NCBI RefSeq assembly: GCF_003052165.1
Contig: NZ_CP024869.1
Location: 1,770,001 to 1,834,000, forward strand
Origin: Dietzia sp. JS16-p6b
Lineage (GTDB): Bacteria; Actinomycetota; Actinomycetes; Mycobacteriales; Mycobacteriaceae
Direction of reading: 5' to 3'
Length of the DNA: 64,000 nt
The position numbers and the translations under genes are program-made. The notes beneath the pieces were generated by a model. It made no database searches, was not told the origin of the DNA, and saw only the letters and a program-made list of their open reading frames with translations. Shown here piece by piece: positions 9,200-19,031 of this stretch (its first letter is position 1; every line of letters starts with the position of its first letter).

Positions 9200-10260
9200 C
9201 GTGCGGGCGGCGGCCCGGGCTGTGCGGGAACCGCGCTGATCTGTGGGAGCGGGACTGCTTCGAGGACGCGGCGCACCACGGTGTCCGCCGTGATCTCGTC
9301 CGCCAGTGCGTCATAGGTGAGAACCAACCGGTGGCGGAGCACCGCGGGCAGCACGTCGACGACGTCCTGGGGCACCACGTAGTCGCGACCCCGGACCAGG
9401 GCCAGCGCCCGGGCCGCGGTGACGGCCCCCAGGGTGGCGCGGGGGGACGCGCCGTACGCGAGCCATCTGGCGACGTCCTCGAGGCCGTGCCTCCCGGGTT
9501 CGCGGGTCGCGACGGTCACGCGGACCACGTAGTCGACCAGCGCGTGGTGGACGAAGACCTCACGCACCGCGTCCTGGAGCCGGAGCAGCGCGTCCACGCC
9601 GAGGACGCGTGAGGGCTCCGGCGGACGGGTCCCCATCCGGTAGACGATCTCCCGCTCCTCCTCGGGGCTGGGGTAGTCCACCACGAGCTTGAAGAGGAAC
9701 CGGTCCCGCTGGGCCTCCGGGAGCTGGTACACGCCTTCGCTCTCGATGGGGTTCTGGGTCGCCATCACCAGGAACGGTGCCGGCATCGGGAAGGTCTGCC
9801 CGCCGATCGAGACGTGGCCCTCCGCCATCACCTCGAGCAGGGCCGACTGGACCTTTGCCGGGGCGCGGTTGATCTCGTCGGCCAGTACGAAGTTGGCCAG
9901 GATCGGACCGAGCTCGACCTCGAACTCCTCGCGGCCCTGGCGGTAGATCCGGGTTCCCACGATGTCCGCCGGGACGAGGTCCGGGGTGAACTGGAGGCGT
10001 CGGAAGCTGCCCCCCACCACGGAGGCGAAGGTCTCCACGGTGAGCGTCTTGGCGACCCCGGGCACGCCCTCGAGGAGGATGTGGCCGCGCGAGAGCAGTC
10101 CCACCAGGATCATCTCGATGAGCCTGTCCTGACCCACCACGACTTTCTTGACCTCGTACACCGCCTGCTCCAGGAGCCTGGCGTCCGAGGCCGCGGAGGA
10201 CGCGCTCACCGCGGGGTCGGAACCCGGGTCGGCCGGATGGTCGGTTCGGGGATCGCTCAC
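9196..10260 (-). CDS. moxR: MoxR-family AAA+ ATPase
   Basis: 354 aa from GTG 10260, which has an AAGGAG Shine-Dalgarno about 9 nt upstream. Longer in-frame starts exist, but they would translate a 14-bp tandem repeat tract. Walker A GVPGVAKT is at about 65-72 and Walker B in FVLADEINRAP. The sensor-1 region ATQNPIESEGVYQLPEAQRDRF is the MoxR hallmark, and an AAA lid follows. It is an ATP-driven chaperone working with the DUF58 and VWA proteins encoded immediately downstream, all coupled by start/stop overlaps. In M. tuberculosis moxR1 (Rv1479) has the same place after ripA/ripB. Confidence 0.93.
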   Translation of the reverse strand: MSDPRTDHPADPGSDPAVSASSAASDARLLEQAVYEVKKVVVGQDRLIEMILVGLLSRGHILLEGVPGVAKTLTVETFASVVGGSFRRLQFTPDLVPADIVGTRIYRQGREEFEVELGPILANFVLADEINRAPAKVQSALLEVMAEGHVSIGGQTFPMPAPFLVMATQNPIESEGVYQLPEAQRDRFLFKLVVDYPSPEEEREIVYRMGTRPPEPSRVLGVDALLRLQDAVREVFVHHALVDYVVRVTVATREPGRHGLEDVARWLAYGASPRATLGAVTAARALALVRGRDYVVPQDVVDVLPAVLRHRLVLTYDALADEITADTVVRRVLEAVPLPQISAVPAQPGPPPAR

Positions 10261-10287
10261 CGCGGGGGGCTCCTTCGCGAGATCTGG

Positions 10288-10343
10288 GGTCTGAGGCCCG
10301 TGGTCCGAGGCCCGGGGTCCGAGGTCTGTGGTCCGTGGCACCG
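10288..10343. repeat. Four-copy 14-bp tandem repeat upstream of moxR
   Basis: Degenerate head-to-tail copies of GGTCYGAGGCCCGK begin at 10288, 10302, 10316 and 10330. The period is not a multiple of three, so it is not a coding repeat. It lies between the ripA terminator and the moxR ribosome binding site, in the moxR 5' leader or promoter area. Confidence 0.7.
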
Positions 10344-10408
10344 GGGCCGTACCGTCAGGACGGACTGCGATCGACAGTACCGGTGCACGGCCGTTCCCGG
10401 ACCGACCA

Positions 10409-10435
10409 GTGCCCGGCCGACGAGCGGCCGGGCAC
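10409..10435 (-). terminator. Hairpin downstream of ripA
   Basis: Perfect 10-bp stem GTGCCCGGCC/GGCCGGGCAC with a 7-nt loop, 20 nt after the ripA stop. There is no T-tract, as is common for GC-rich actinobacteria. It probably separates ripA from the moxR operon. Confidence 0.65.
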
Positions 10436-10455
10436 CGTGGGTCGGCGCGATGTCG

Positions 10456-12006
10456 TCAGGTCAGCCGGACGACCATGGGTGAGATCCCCGCCATCCGCAC
10501 CGGTGAGATCTTGACGACGTCGCCGGACTGCGGGGCCTCGACCATCCGGCCGTCACCCAGGTACAGCGCCACGTGACCGGGCCAGAAGAGCATGTCGCCG
10601 CGCTGGCGGGTGGCCACCGGGTACTGGGGGCCCGCCGTGTACTGGTAGCCGGTGAAGTGTGGGAGGGCTTTGCCGATCCCGGCGAACGCGTAGATCATCA
10701 GGCCTGAGCAGTCGAAGCCGATCTTGTTGTAGTCACCGTGACTGTCCGCGACGCCACCGTCCCGGATGCCGCGCGTGGGCCCGTTGGCGTCTCCGCCTCC
10801 CCAGGCGTAGGGGACGCCGAGTTGGGACAGTGCCCGGTTGACGACCGTCTCCACCCTGGCCGAACTCGACGGGGTGCCCGTGTTGCCGCCCCCCTGGCCG
10901 GGTGCGGGAGCAGGTGCCGCCGGGCCCTGTTGGATGGACCCGAAGTCGGCCCGTCCGATCGCGTCGGCCACCTGTTGGATGATCGCCTCGGTGTTCCCGT
11001 TGACACCCGCGTCGATCGCGGCTCCGACGCTGCCGGCGTCGATCGTCCCGCCGATCGCCCTCGCCGCCCCGTCGGAGGATCCCGCGGCGAACTGGCGCAC
11101 CGCGCCGAGGTCGAGATGGCCGGGGAGCGCAGAGGCGATGTCCGCCGCCTGGCGCCCCGCCCGGGGGTCCGCGGCGAGGGCGCGGACCGCCTCGTCGCGC
11201 AACGCGTCCTGGTCGACCGTGTACGGGTCGGCGGTCTGGGGTCCTGCGGGAGTGGCCCCGGACTCCTCGAGCGCGATCTGGTTCTGCTCCAGGGCACGGG
11301 TCAGGTCGGCGACCTCCGCCTCCAGATCTGTGACCTCGGCGTAGACGGCCGCCACCTCGGACTCCGCGGCGTCACGTCGTGAGGAGGCGTCGGCGTAGCG
11401 CTGTTCGGCTTCCGTCCTCGCGAGTGCGGCGTCGGACTCCCTGCGGGCCGCGGCGTCCACCGCGGCGACCATGTCCCCCACGACGTGCTGCTGGTCCGCG
11501 GCCGCACGCCTGAGGAACTCCTGTCGTCGCCCGGCATCGGCGGGGCCGCCCGGGTCCAGGATCGCGGAGGCCGCTCCCGGAGCCGTCCCCTGGCGATGTA
11601 ACAACCGGGAGTACTCGTCGAGGGTGCTCCTGGCGGACTCCACGCCGGATTCCGCCTGCTCGCGCTCGGCGATCGTGCGGTCGGCCTCCGCTATTGACCG
11701 GTCGAGGTCGAGTCGGGCCATCTGCAGGTCGACGAGGGTCTTGTTGACCCCCTCGCGCTTGACCGAGATGTCCTGGCGGGTGGCGTCGAGTCGAGCGGAC
11801 GCATCCGCGACCGCGCGGATCAGGCCGCTGATGTCCTCGGGCGAGGCCGCGGGTTCCACCTGTGCCGCCACGACGGGCGCCTGGATCACACCCGATGCGG
11901 TGCCCAGGACGAGCGCTGCGGCGAGCAGGGCACGACCGCCCGCCGGCCCCGGACCCCGACGTCTCCGCGCTCCCGGAGCGCGGGTTGATAAATGGTCAGG
12001 CTTCAC
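10456..12006 (-). CDS. ripA: Secreted NlpC/P60 peptidoglycan endopeptidase, RipA type
   Basis: 516 aa. An arginine-rich N-terminus and a hydrophobic stretch (about 25-48, ending PVVAAQ) form a Sec signal peptide. Residues about 55-240 are a long heptad-like coiled coil, the autoinhibitory or localisation module of RipA proteins. A Pro/Gly linker (about 355-385) follows, then the NlpC/P60 domain with catalytic Cys433 (FDCSGL), His478 (PGHVALYLG) and Glu490 (MVEAPQ). The enzyme cleaves stem peptides between D-Glu and DAP during daughter-cell separation. GTG 12006 is preceded by GGAAGG. Only one such gene is present; the ripB neighbour known from M. tuberculosis is missing here. Confidence 0.94.
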   Translation of the reverse strand: MKPDHLSTRAPGARRRRGPGPAGGRALLAAALVLGTASGVIQAPVVAAQVEPAASPEDISGLIRAVADASARLDATRQDISVKREGVNKTLVDLQMARLDLDRSIAEADRTIAEREQAESGVESARSTLDEYSRLLHRQGTAPGAASAILDPGGPADAGRRQEFLRRAAADQQHVVGDMVAAVDAAARRESDAALARTEAEQRYADASSRRDAAESEVAAVYAEVTDLEAEVADLTRALEQNQIALEESGATPAGPQTADPYTVDQDALRDEAVRALAADPRAGRQAADIASALPGHLDLGAVRQFAAGSSDGAARAIGGTIDAGSVGAAIDAGVNGNTEAIIQQVADAIGRADFGSIQQGPAAPAPAPGQGGGNTGTPSSSARVETVVNRALSQLGVPYAWGGGDANGPTRGIRDGGVADSHGDYNKIGFDCSGLMIYAFAGIGKALPHFTGYQYTAGPQYPVATRQRGDMLFWPGHVALYLGDGRMVEAPQSGDVVKISPVRMAGISPMVVRLT

Positions 12007-12022
12007 GTTTCACCTTCCGATA

Positions 12023-12040
12023 ACCGCACGAGGATGCGGT
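12023..12040 (-). promoter_or_regulatory. Small hairpin in the ripA leader
   Basis: ACCGCA/TGCGGT stem with a 6-nt loop TCCTCG on the minus strand, just upstream of the GGAAGG ribosome binding site. The loop contains an anti-Shine-Dalgarno-like TCCT. A role in translation control is speculation. Confidence 0.35.
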
Positions 12041-12269
12041 CGACCGCGCGACCCGCGCGGCGGGACGCGTCACCGAGAAGGGTGAGGTGCCGGTGATGCC
12101 TTCCCCTGCGCCACTAGAGCCTCATACCAACTCGGCAGAACCGATGGTTCCTCTAGCACCGTAGGTCACAGAAGCCCCGTCTGGAACATCAGGCGGCAAA
12201 ATACACTGCTGTAACTCGAATAACCCGAGGAACGTCGGCGTGTCGGGCGGTGATGCGGGACCGTGACCG

Positions 12270-12746
12270 TCAGCGGAGGCGACGCCGGAGCACGACCGCG
12301 AACGCGACCGCGACCACGATCGCGAGGACGAGCACGATGGCGGAGAGCGCTCCCCAGGGAGGCGCGGGGGCGGTGACCTTGTGCGCGAACACCGCGGCGG
12401 AGGCGACGGGGTCGAACTCCTCCCAGGCATCGTCCTGGCCCGCCTCGAGGAGATGCCGCGGAATCGTGTCGCTGGAGCTACCGACGAAGACCGGGGTCCG
12501 GACGAGGATCGTGCCCTCGTACTCCTCGTTCAGCAGGGCGGCGAGGTCGCGGGCGTCGGTGTAGACGAGCGCAGGGGCCTCGGTGTAGACCACCTTGAGG
12601 TCGAGCCCACGGTCCCCCGCCTCGGTGACCACGGTCCGCAGGCCCTCGACGAACGGCTCCGGAGCGGAGACGCCGTCGTCGGCGAGGTCCCGTGACACGG
12701 CCTCGTAGTCCAGCCACTGCGGAACCTCCCCCTCCTGCAGAGACAT
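12270..12746 (-). CDS. DUF6676-like small membrane protein (Rv1476 position)
   Basis: 158 aa from ATG 12746. The soluble part (about 1-125) is an alpha/beta region with DLKVVYTEAPALVYTDARDLAALL and VFVGSSSDTIPRHLLEAGQDDAW. One membrane helix follows (about 130-152), ending in Arg-rich sequence, so the bulk of the protein is likely extracytoplasmic. A protein of this layout lies between ripA and acn in M. tuberculosis (Rv1476), and the gene is kept here in the same place and orientation. GTG 12800 would add 18 residues and is a real alternative, since neither start has a strong ribosome binding site. Function unknown. Confidence 0.78.
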   Translation of the reverse strand: MSLQEGEVPQWLDYEAVSRDLADDGVSAPEPFVEGLRTVVTEAGDRGLDLKVVYTEAPALVYTDARDLAALLNEEYEGTILVRTPVFVGSSSDTIPRHLLEAGQDDAWEEFDPVASAAVFAHKVTAPAPPWGALSAIVLVLAIVVAVAFAVVLRRRLR

Positions 12747-13051
12747 CACCGGCTCGGCCTCGTAGGCGAGCGTGGTCACGGAATCGTCGGAGTTGTCCAC
12801 GGGCGATATGGTGCCATCTCGTCGTCGTCGAACCGAACACGCGCGCCGGACGGCGCGACACCCGCTCCGCGCCCCCCACCTTCGGGCGGGCCGGAACCTA
12901 TACAGAACGACCGTACTGGTAAATTGGTGACCGCAACCGGGCGCGAGGGTCCACAATGGGTCCTGTGTCCGCCCCCGGCGTCGCCGCCCGAGACACGCGG
13001 TGACACCGGGAGGGATGACGAATCGACATTCACACCACGAGTGGAGCTGAC
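12747..13051. other. Divergent regulatory region between the Rv1476-like gene and acn
   Basis: 305 bp without a confident gene, reduced to about 250 bp if the left gene starts at 12800. It holds the AcnR operator at 12903-12918 and a TAAATT box at 12920-12925, in one of the few AT-rich patches here. The remaining roughly 125 nt form a long acn leader in which I see no recognisable riboswitch. Confidence 0.6.
12903..12918 (+). promoter_or_regulatory. AcnR operator upstream of aconitase
   Basis: CAGAACGACCGTACTG matches every fixed position of the AcnR motif reported for Corynebacterium glutamicum, CAGNACnnncGTACTG. It directly abuts a TAAATT -10-like box (12920-12925), so bound AcnR would block acn transcription. 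The matching repressor gene lies just downstream of acn. Confidence 0.88.
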
Positions 13052-15865
<2,814 letters not shown>

Positions 15866-15879
15866 TCACCTCCACCCCG

Positions 15880-15931
15880 ACGGCGGTGCGCGGTAACTCC
15901 CGGTGAGACAGGGGGAACCGCGTACCGCCGT
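15880..15931 (+). terminator. Long inverted repeat between acn and acnR
   Basis: Arms ACGGCGGTGCGCGGT (15880-15894) and ACCGCGTACCGCCGT (15917-15931) pair over 15 bp with one mismatch, around a 22-nt loop. It starts 14 nt after the acn stop and ends 25 nt before the acnR start. It could terminate or attenuate acn read-through, or stabilise the acn 3' end. Confidence 0.6.
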
Positions 15932-15956
15932 GGTGTATCCGTAGGAAGGTACAGAA

Positions 15957-16526
15957 ATGCCCAGGGTCAGCCAGGACCACATGGACGCCCGGCGTCGCGA
16001 GATCCTGTCGGGCGCGCGCGAGTGCTTCGCCGAGTTCGGGTTCGAGGGCGCCACCGTTCGTCGCCTCGAGGAGGCCACAGGTCTGAGCCGTGGTGCGATC
16101 TTCCACCACTTCGACGACAAGGACGCGCTGTTCCTCGCACTCGCCCATGACGACGCCGCGGCGATGGCCGCCACGGTGGCGGAGCAGGGGCTGGTCCAGG
16201 TGATGCGGGAGATCCTCGCGGATCCCCACGAGTTCTCCTGGCTCGGAACGCGGCTGGAGATCGCGCGACGGATCCGCACCGACCCGGCCTTCCGCGAACG
16301 GTGGACCGACCGGCAGGTGGAGCTCGACGACGCCATCCTCACCCGCCTGCGGGAACAGAAGGACTCCGGCAGGATGCGGACGGACGTGCCGGACGACGTG
16401 CTGCGCGTCTACCTCGACATCGTCCTCGACGGGCTCATCACCCATCTCGCCACCGGACGGGGTACCGAGCACGTCAGTGCGATGCTCGATCTGGTGGAGG
16501 CGTCGTTGCGCACCGCTCGTGACTGA
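15957..16526 (+). CDS. acnR: TetR-family repressor of aconitase, AcnR
   Basis: 189 aa. The N-terminal TetR helix-turn-helix (about 10-56) reads REILSGARECFAEFGFEGATVRRLEEATGLSRGAIFHHFDDKD with the typical GAIFHHF recognition end; the ligand domain follows. It lies 91 nt downstream of acn on the same strand, the arrangement known from C. glutamicum, where AcnR represses acn. The perfect operator in front of acn in this window supports the same role and likely feedback through the citrate family of ligands. Start ATG 15957 follows AGGAAGG. A long hairpin separates it from acn, so its expression may be partly uncoupled. Confidence 0.92.
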   Translation: MPRVSQDHMDARRREILSGARECFAEFGFEGATVRRLEEATGLSRGAIFHHFDDKDALFLALAHDDAAAMAATVAEQGLVQVMREILADPHEFSWLGTRLEIARRIRTDPAFRERWTDRQVELDDAILTRLREQKDSGRMRTDVPDDVLRVYLDIVLDGLITHLATGRGTEHVSAMLDLVEASLRTARD

Positions 16527-16540
16527 GTGCGGGACGCGCG

Positions 16541-16546
16541 TACGGT
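16541..16546 (+). promoter_or_regulatory. Putative -10 box for leaderless aldo-keto reductase gene
   Basis: TACGGT, then 7 nt, then ATG 16554. It lies just after the acnR stop, so the gene probably has its own start site. Confidence 0.4.
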
Positions 16547-16553
16547 GGGGCGC

Positions 16554-17396
16554 ATGACCGCCTCCACACCACAGATCCCCTTGATCGACCTCAACGACGG
16601 CCGTGCTATCCCCCAGCTCGGTTTCGGGACGTACCAGGTCCCGCCCGCTGATACCGAGAAGGTCGTCTCGGATGCTCTCGAGGCCGGGTACCGGCACCTC
16701 GACACCGCCCAGATGTACGGCAACGAGGACGGGGTGGGTCGTGCGATCGCGGCATCGGGTATCCCGCGCGACGAACTGTGGCTCACCACCAAGCTCAACA
16801 ACTCCTTCCACGAGCGCGCCGCGGCCCGAGATTCCGCTGAGCGCTCCCTCGAGGCACTCGGTGGCCGGATCGACCTGTTCCTGGTGCACTGGCCGCTGGC
16901 CATGCATGACGACGTCGCCCGCGTGTGGGAGGCCATGGAGGGCATCCGCTCGGACTTCGCGGTGGACTCCATCGGCGTCTCCAACTTCACCCCCGCCAAT
17001 CTGGCGCGACTGTCGGAGGCGGGACTCAGCACTCCCACGGTCAACCAGATCGAGTCGAACCCCTACTTCGTGAACGACGAGGTGCGCGCGGCGTGCACCG
17101 ACCGCGGGATCGCGGTGGAGGCGTGGAGCCCGCTCGCGCAGGGCGCGGTCTTCGGCGACCCCCAGCTCACGGCCCTGGCGGAGCAGGTCGGTCGCTCCAT
17201 CTCGCAGGTCGTCCTGCGGTGGGTGCTCCAGCGCGGGGACATCGTCTTTCCCAAGTCCTCGAGCCCGGGCCGGATGCGCGAGAACCTCGAGATCTTCGAC
17301 TTCGAGCTGAACGACGAGCAGATGGCCTCGATATCGGCCCTCCACAACGGCACGCGCTCGGGGCCGGACCCCGACACCTTCGACTGGCGCGGCTGA
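16554..17396 (+). CDS. Aldo/keto reductase (2,5-didehydrogluconate reductase type)
   Basis: 280 aa, a single (beta/alpha)8 NADPH-dependent reductase. The catalytic tetrad is complete: Asp50 and Tyr55 in HLDTAQMYGNE, Lys80 in LTTKLNN, His112 in LFLVHWPL. The C-terminal VFPKSSSPGRMRENL segment is the NADPH phosphate-binding motif of the AKR5 group. It reduces aldehydes or ketones; the natural substrate cannot be read from sequence. ATG 16554 is chosen because the upstream extension is not conserved-looking and a -10 box precedes it. This is the first gene of the stretch that is not shared with the M. tuberculosis gene order. Confidence 0.9.
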   Translation: MTASTPQIPLIDLNDGRAIPQLGFGTYQVPPADTEKVVSDALEAGYRHLDTAQMYGNEDGVGRAIAASGIPRDELWLTTKLNNSFHERAAARDSAERSLEALGGRIDLFLVHWPLAMHDDVARVWEAMEGIRSDFAVDSIGVSNFTPANLARLSEAGLSTPTVNQIESNPYFVNDEVRAACTDRGIAVEAWSPLAQGAVFGDPQLTALAEQVGRSISQVVLRWVLQRGDIVFPKSSSPGRMRENLEIFDFELNDEQMASISALHNGTRSGPDPDTFDWRG

Positions 17397-17440
17397 GGCG
17401 GGCCCCGCCCGGTCCGGCCCCGCCGGTCCGGCCGCAGATC

Positions 17441-17514
17441 GGGTGAGCCGTCACTCCGGTCAGAGTTTTCCCTCGTGAACCTACGGCGGAACGTACCTGA
17501 CTGACGGTTCACCC
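17441..17514. promoter_or_regulatory. Wide inverted repeat upstream of the MFS gene
   Basis: Half-sites GGGTGAGCCGTCA (17441-17453) and TGACGGTTCACCC (17502-17514) match at 12 of 13 positions, with a 48-bp spacer holding AT-rich sequence. Such spacing suits a looped operator or two dimer half-sites. It ends 43 bp before the -10 box of the transporter gene. No regulator is identified. Confidence 0.45.
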
Positions 17515-17557
17515 ATTTCGCGGCCGCTTTTCGACGATGGACGCGGTCGACTGGAAT

Positions 17558-17563
17558 TAGAGT
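17558..17563 (+). promoter_or_regulatory. Putative -10 box for leaderless MFS gene
   Basis: TAGAGT, then 6 nt, then ATG 17570. Confidence 0.5.
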
Positions 17564-17569
17564 CCGTTC

Positions 17570-18976
17570 ATGACCACCACTCGAGCGCACGGTGACGCCG
17601 CGCGCGCTGACGGCCCGTCCGCCGGGGGTCCCTCGGGTCGGATGCTCGCCTCGTACGCCGCCGGCAGCGTGGGCACGGGGGCGTTCAGCACCTTGCCCGG
17701 ACTGGTGCTCGCCTATTACCTGACCGACTCGATCGGGGTGGCCGCCGCGGTGGCGACGGTGCTCGTGCTGGTGCCCAAGGTGATCGACGTCCTGGCGTAC
17801 CCGCTGATCGGGGCGATCTCCGACCGCGCCTCGCACCGCACCGGTTACCGCACGGGGCTGATGCTGTTCGGCTCGCTCGCGCTACCCCTGCTCTTCGTGG
17901 CGACCTTCTCGGCCCCCACCCGGTGGGGCACCGCACTGGCCGGCGTCTGGGTGATGGGCTTCTTCCTCCTGGCCTCACTGGCATTCTCGTGTTTCCAGGT
18001 CCCCTATCTCGCCCTCCCGGCGGAGCTGACCGGTGATTCGGCCGTGAGGGTCACGATCCTCGCGTGGCGGGTGGCGGTGCTGGCCGCGACGATCCTCGTG
18101 GTGGGCGGCGGCGGTCCTGCGCTGCGCGAGGCCGCGGGCGGAGGCGCGACGGGGTACGTGGTGATGGCGGTCGGCGTATCCGTCCTGATGCTGGGCGGCA
18201 TGCTGTGGGCCACGCTGGGATCCGGCCGACGGACGATCCTGCGGGCGGACGCCCAGGTCGGTGACCTGGGCCGGCAGTACCGCGACGGACTCGACGCGCT
18301 GCGGGTGACCCGGCCGTTCCGGTTGTTGGTGGGCCTGTTCTGCCTCCAGGCGGTGGCCACGGCGGTGATGCTCGCAGGAGGCCAGTACGTCGCCACCTAC
18401 ATCCTGGGCAACGAGGCCGCGTTGACCGGGCTGTTCCTCGCGCTGATCGCCCCCGCACTGGTGGTGATGCCGCTGTGGGCGCGCCTGGCCCACGCCCGGG
18501 GCAAGGTCCCCGCTCTGGCGACGGCGACGATCCTGTTCACCGTCTCCGCTCTCCTGCTCATCCCCGCCGGCGTGTGGCCGGGGATGTGGGTGCACATCCC
18601 GGTCGCTCTGGCGGGCGTCGCCTACGCCGGCATGCAGGCTCTTCCCATGTCGATGCTCCCCGACACCACGGATATGGACCGCGAACTGGGCGGCCGTCGT
18701 CGCAGCGGTGCGATGAGCGGGCTGTGGACCGCCTCCGAGACCGGATCCATGGCGCTGGGGCCCGTCGTGGTGTTGGCGCTGTTGGCGGTGACCGGCTTCC
18801 GCTCGGGCGGCATCGCTGATCAGCCCGAACCGGCCCTGTGGGCGATCGTCCTGGGCTTCTCCCTCGTGCCGGCTCTGCTGACCGCGGCCAGTCTGCTCGT
18901 CATCCGCGCACTGGGCCGGGAGCACTCGAGCTGGACCCAGCCTGCACGACCGGCCTACCCCGCACGACCGGCTTAA
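17570..18976 (+). CDS. MFS transporter, GPH/MelB (sugar:cation symporter) type
   Basis: 468 aa with about 12 predicted membrane helices. The GPH-family motifs are present: VPKVIDVLAYPLIGAISDRASHRTGYR in the helix 2-3 loop (about 65-90), and SCFQVPYLALPAELTGD (about 142-158). The family moves sugars, glucuronides or other anionic compounds with H+ or Na+. The C-terminal tail (QPARPAYPARPA) is encoded by an 18-bp tandem repeat and is likely dispensable. It lies 55 nt upstream of the PLP-enzyme gene on the same strand, so a substrate-uptake plus catabolism unit is plausible. The substrate is not known. Confidence 0.85.
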   Translation: MTTTRAHGDAARADGPSAGGPSGRMLASYAAGSVGTGAFSTLPGLVLAYYLTDSIGVAAAVATVLVLVPKVIDVLAYPLIGAISDRASHRTGYRTGLMLFGSLALPLLFVATFSAPTRWGTALAGVWVMGFFLLASLAFSCFQVPYLALPAELTGDSAVRVTILAWRVAVLAATILVVGGGGPALREAAGGGATGYVVMAVGVSVLMLGGMLWATLGSGRRTILRADAQVGDLGRQYRDGLDALRVTRPFRLLVGLFCLQAVATAVMLAGGQYVATYILGNEAALTGLFLALIAPALVVMPLWARLAHARGKVPALATATILFTVSALLLIPAGVWPGMWVHIPVALAGVAYAGMQALPMSMLPDTTDMDRELGGRRRSGAMSGLWTASETGSMALGPVVVLALLAVTGFRSGGIADQPEPALWAIVLGFSLVPALLTAASLLVIRALGREHSSWTQPARPAYPARPA

Positions 18977-19020
18977 CCCGCACGACCGACCCAGCCCGCA
19001 TGAACGACCCCGCACGACGG
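18944..19020. repeat. 18-bp tandem repeat across the MFS stop codon
   Basis: Copies of GCACGACCGGCYTAMCCC start at 18944, 18962 and 18980, followed by shorter degenerate copies at 18998 and 19012. The array runs from the last codons of the transporter into the gap before the PLP-enzyme gene. Confidence 0.7.
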
Positions 19021-19031
19021 ACGGATTCCCC

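Noticed and set aside
12007-12269. Cyclic di-AMP (ydaO) riboswitch upstream of ripA
   Set aside because: Actinobacterial NlpC/P60 genes often have one, but neither the GGGAACC nor the GACAGCTAACC core is present in the leader.
12122-12430. Short minus-strand frame overlapping the 3' end of the Rv1476-like gene
   Set aside because: Pro/Ser/Arg-rich shadow translation in another frame, with no ribosome binding site.
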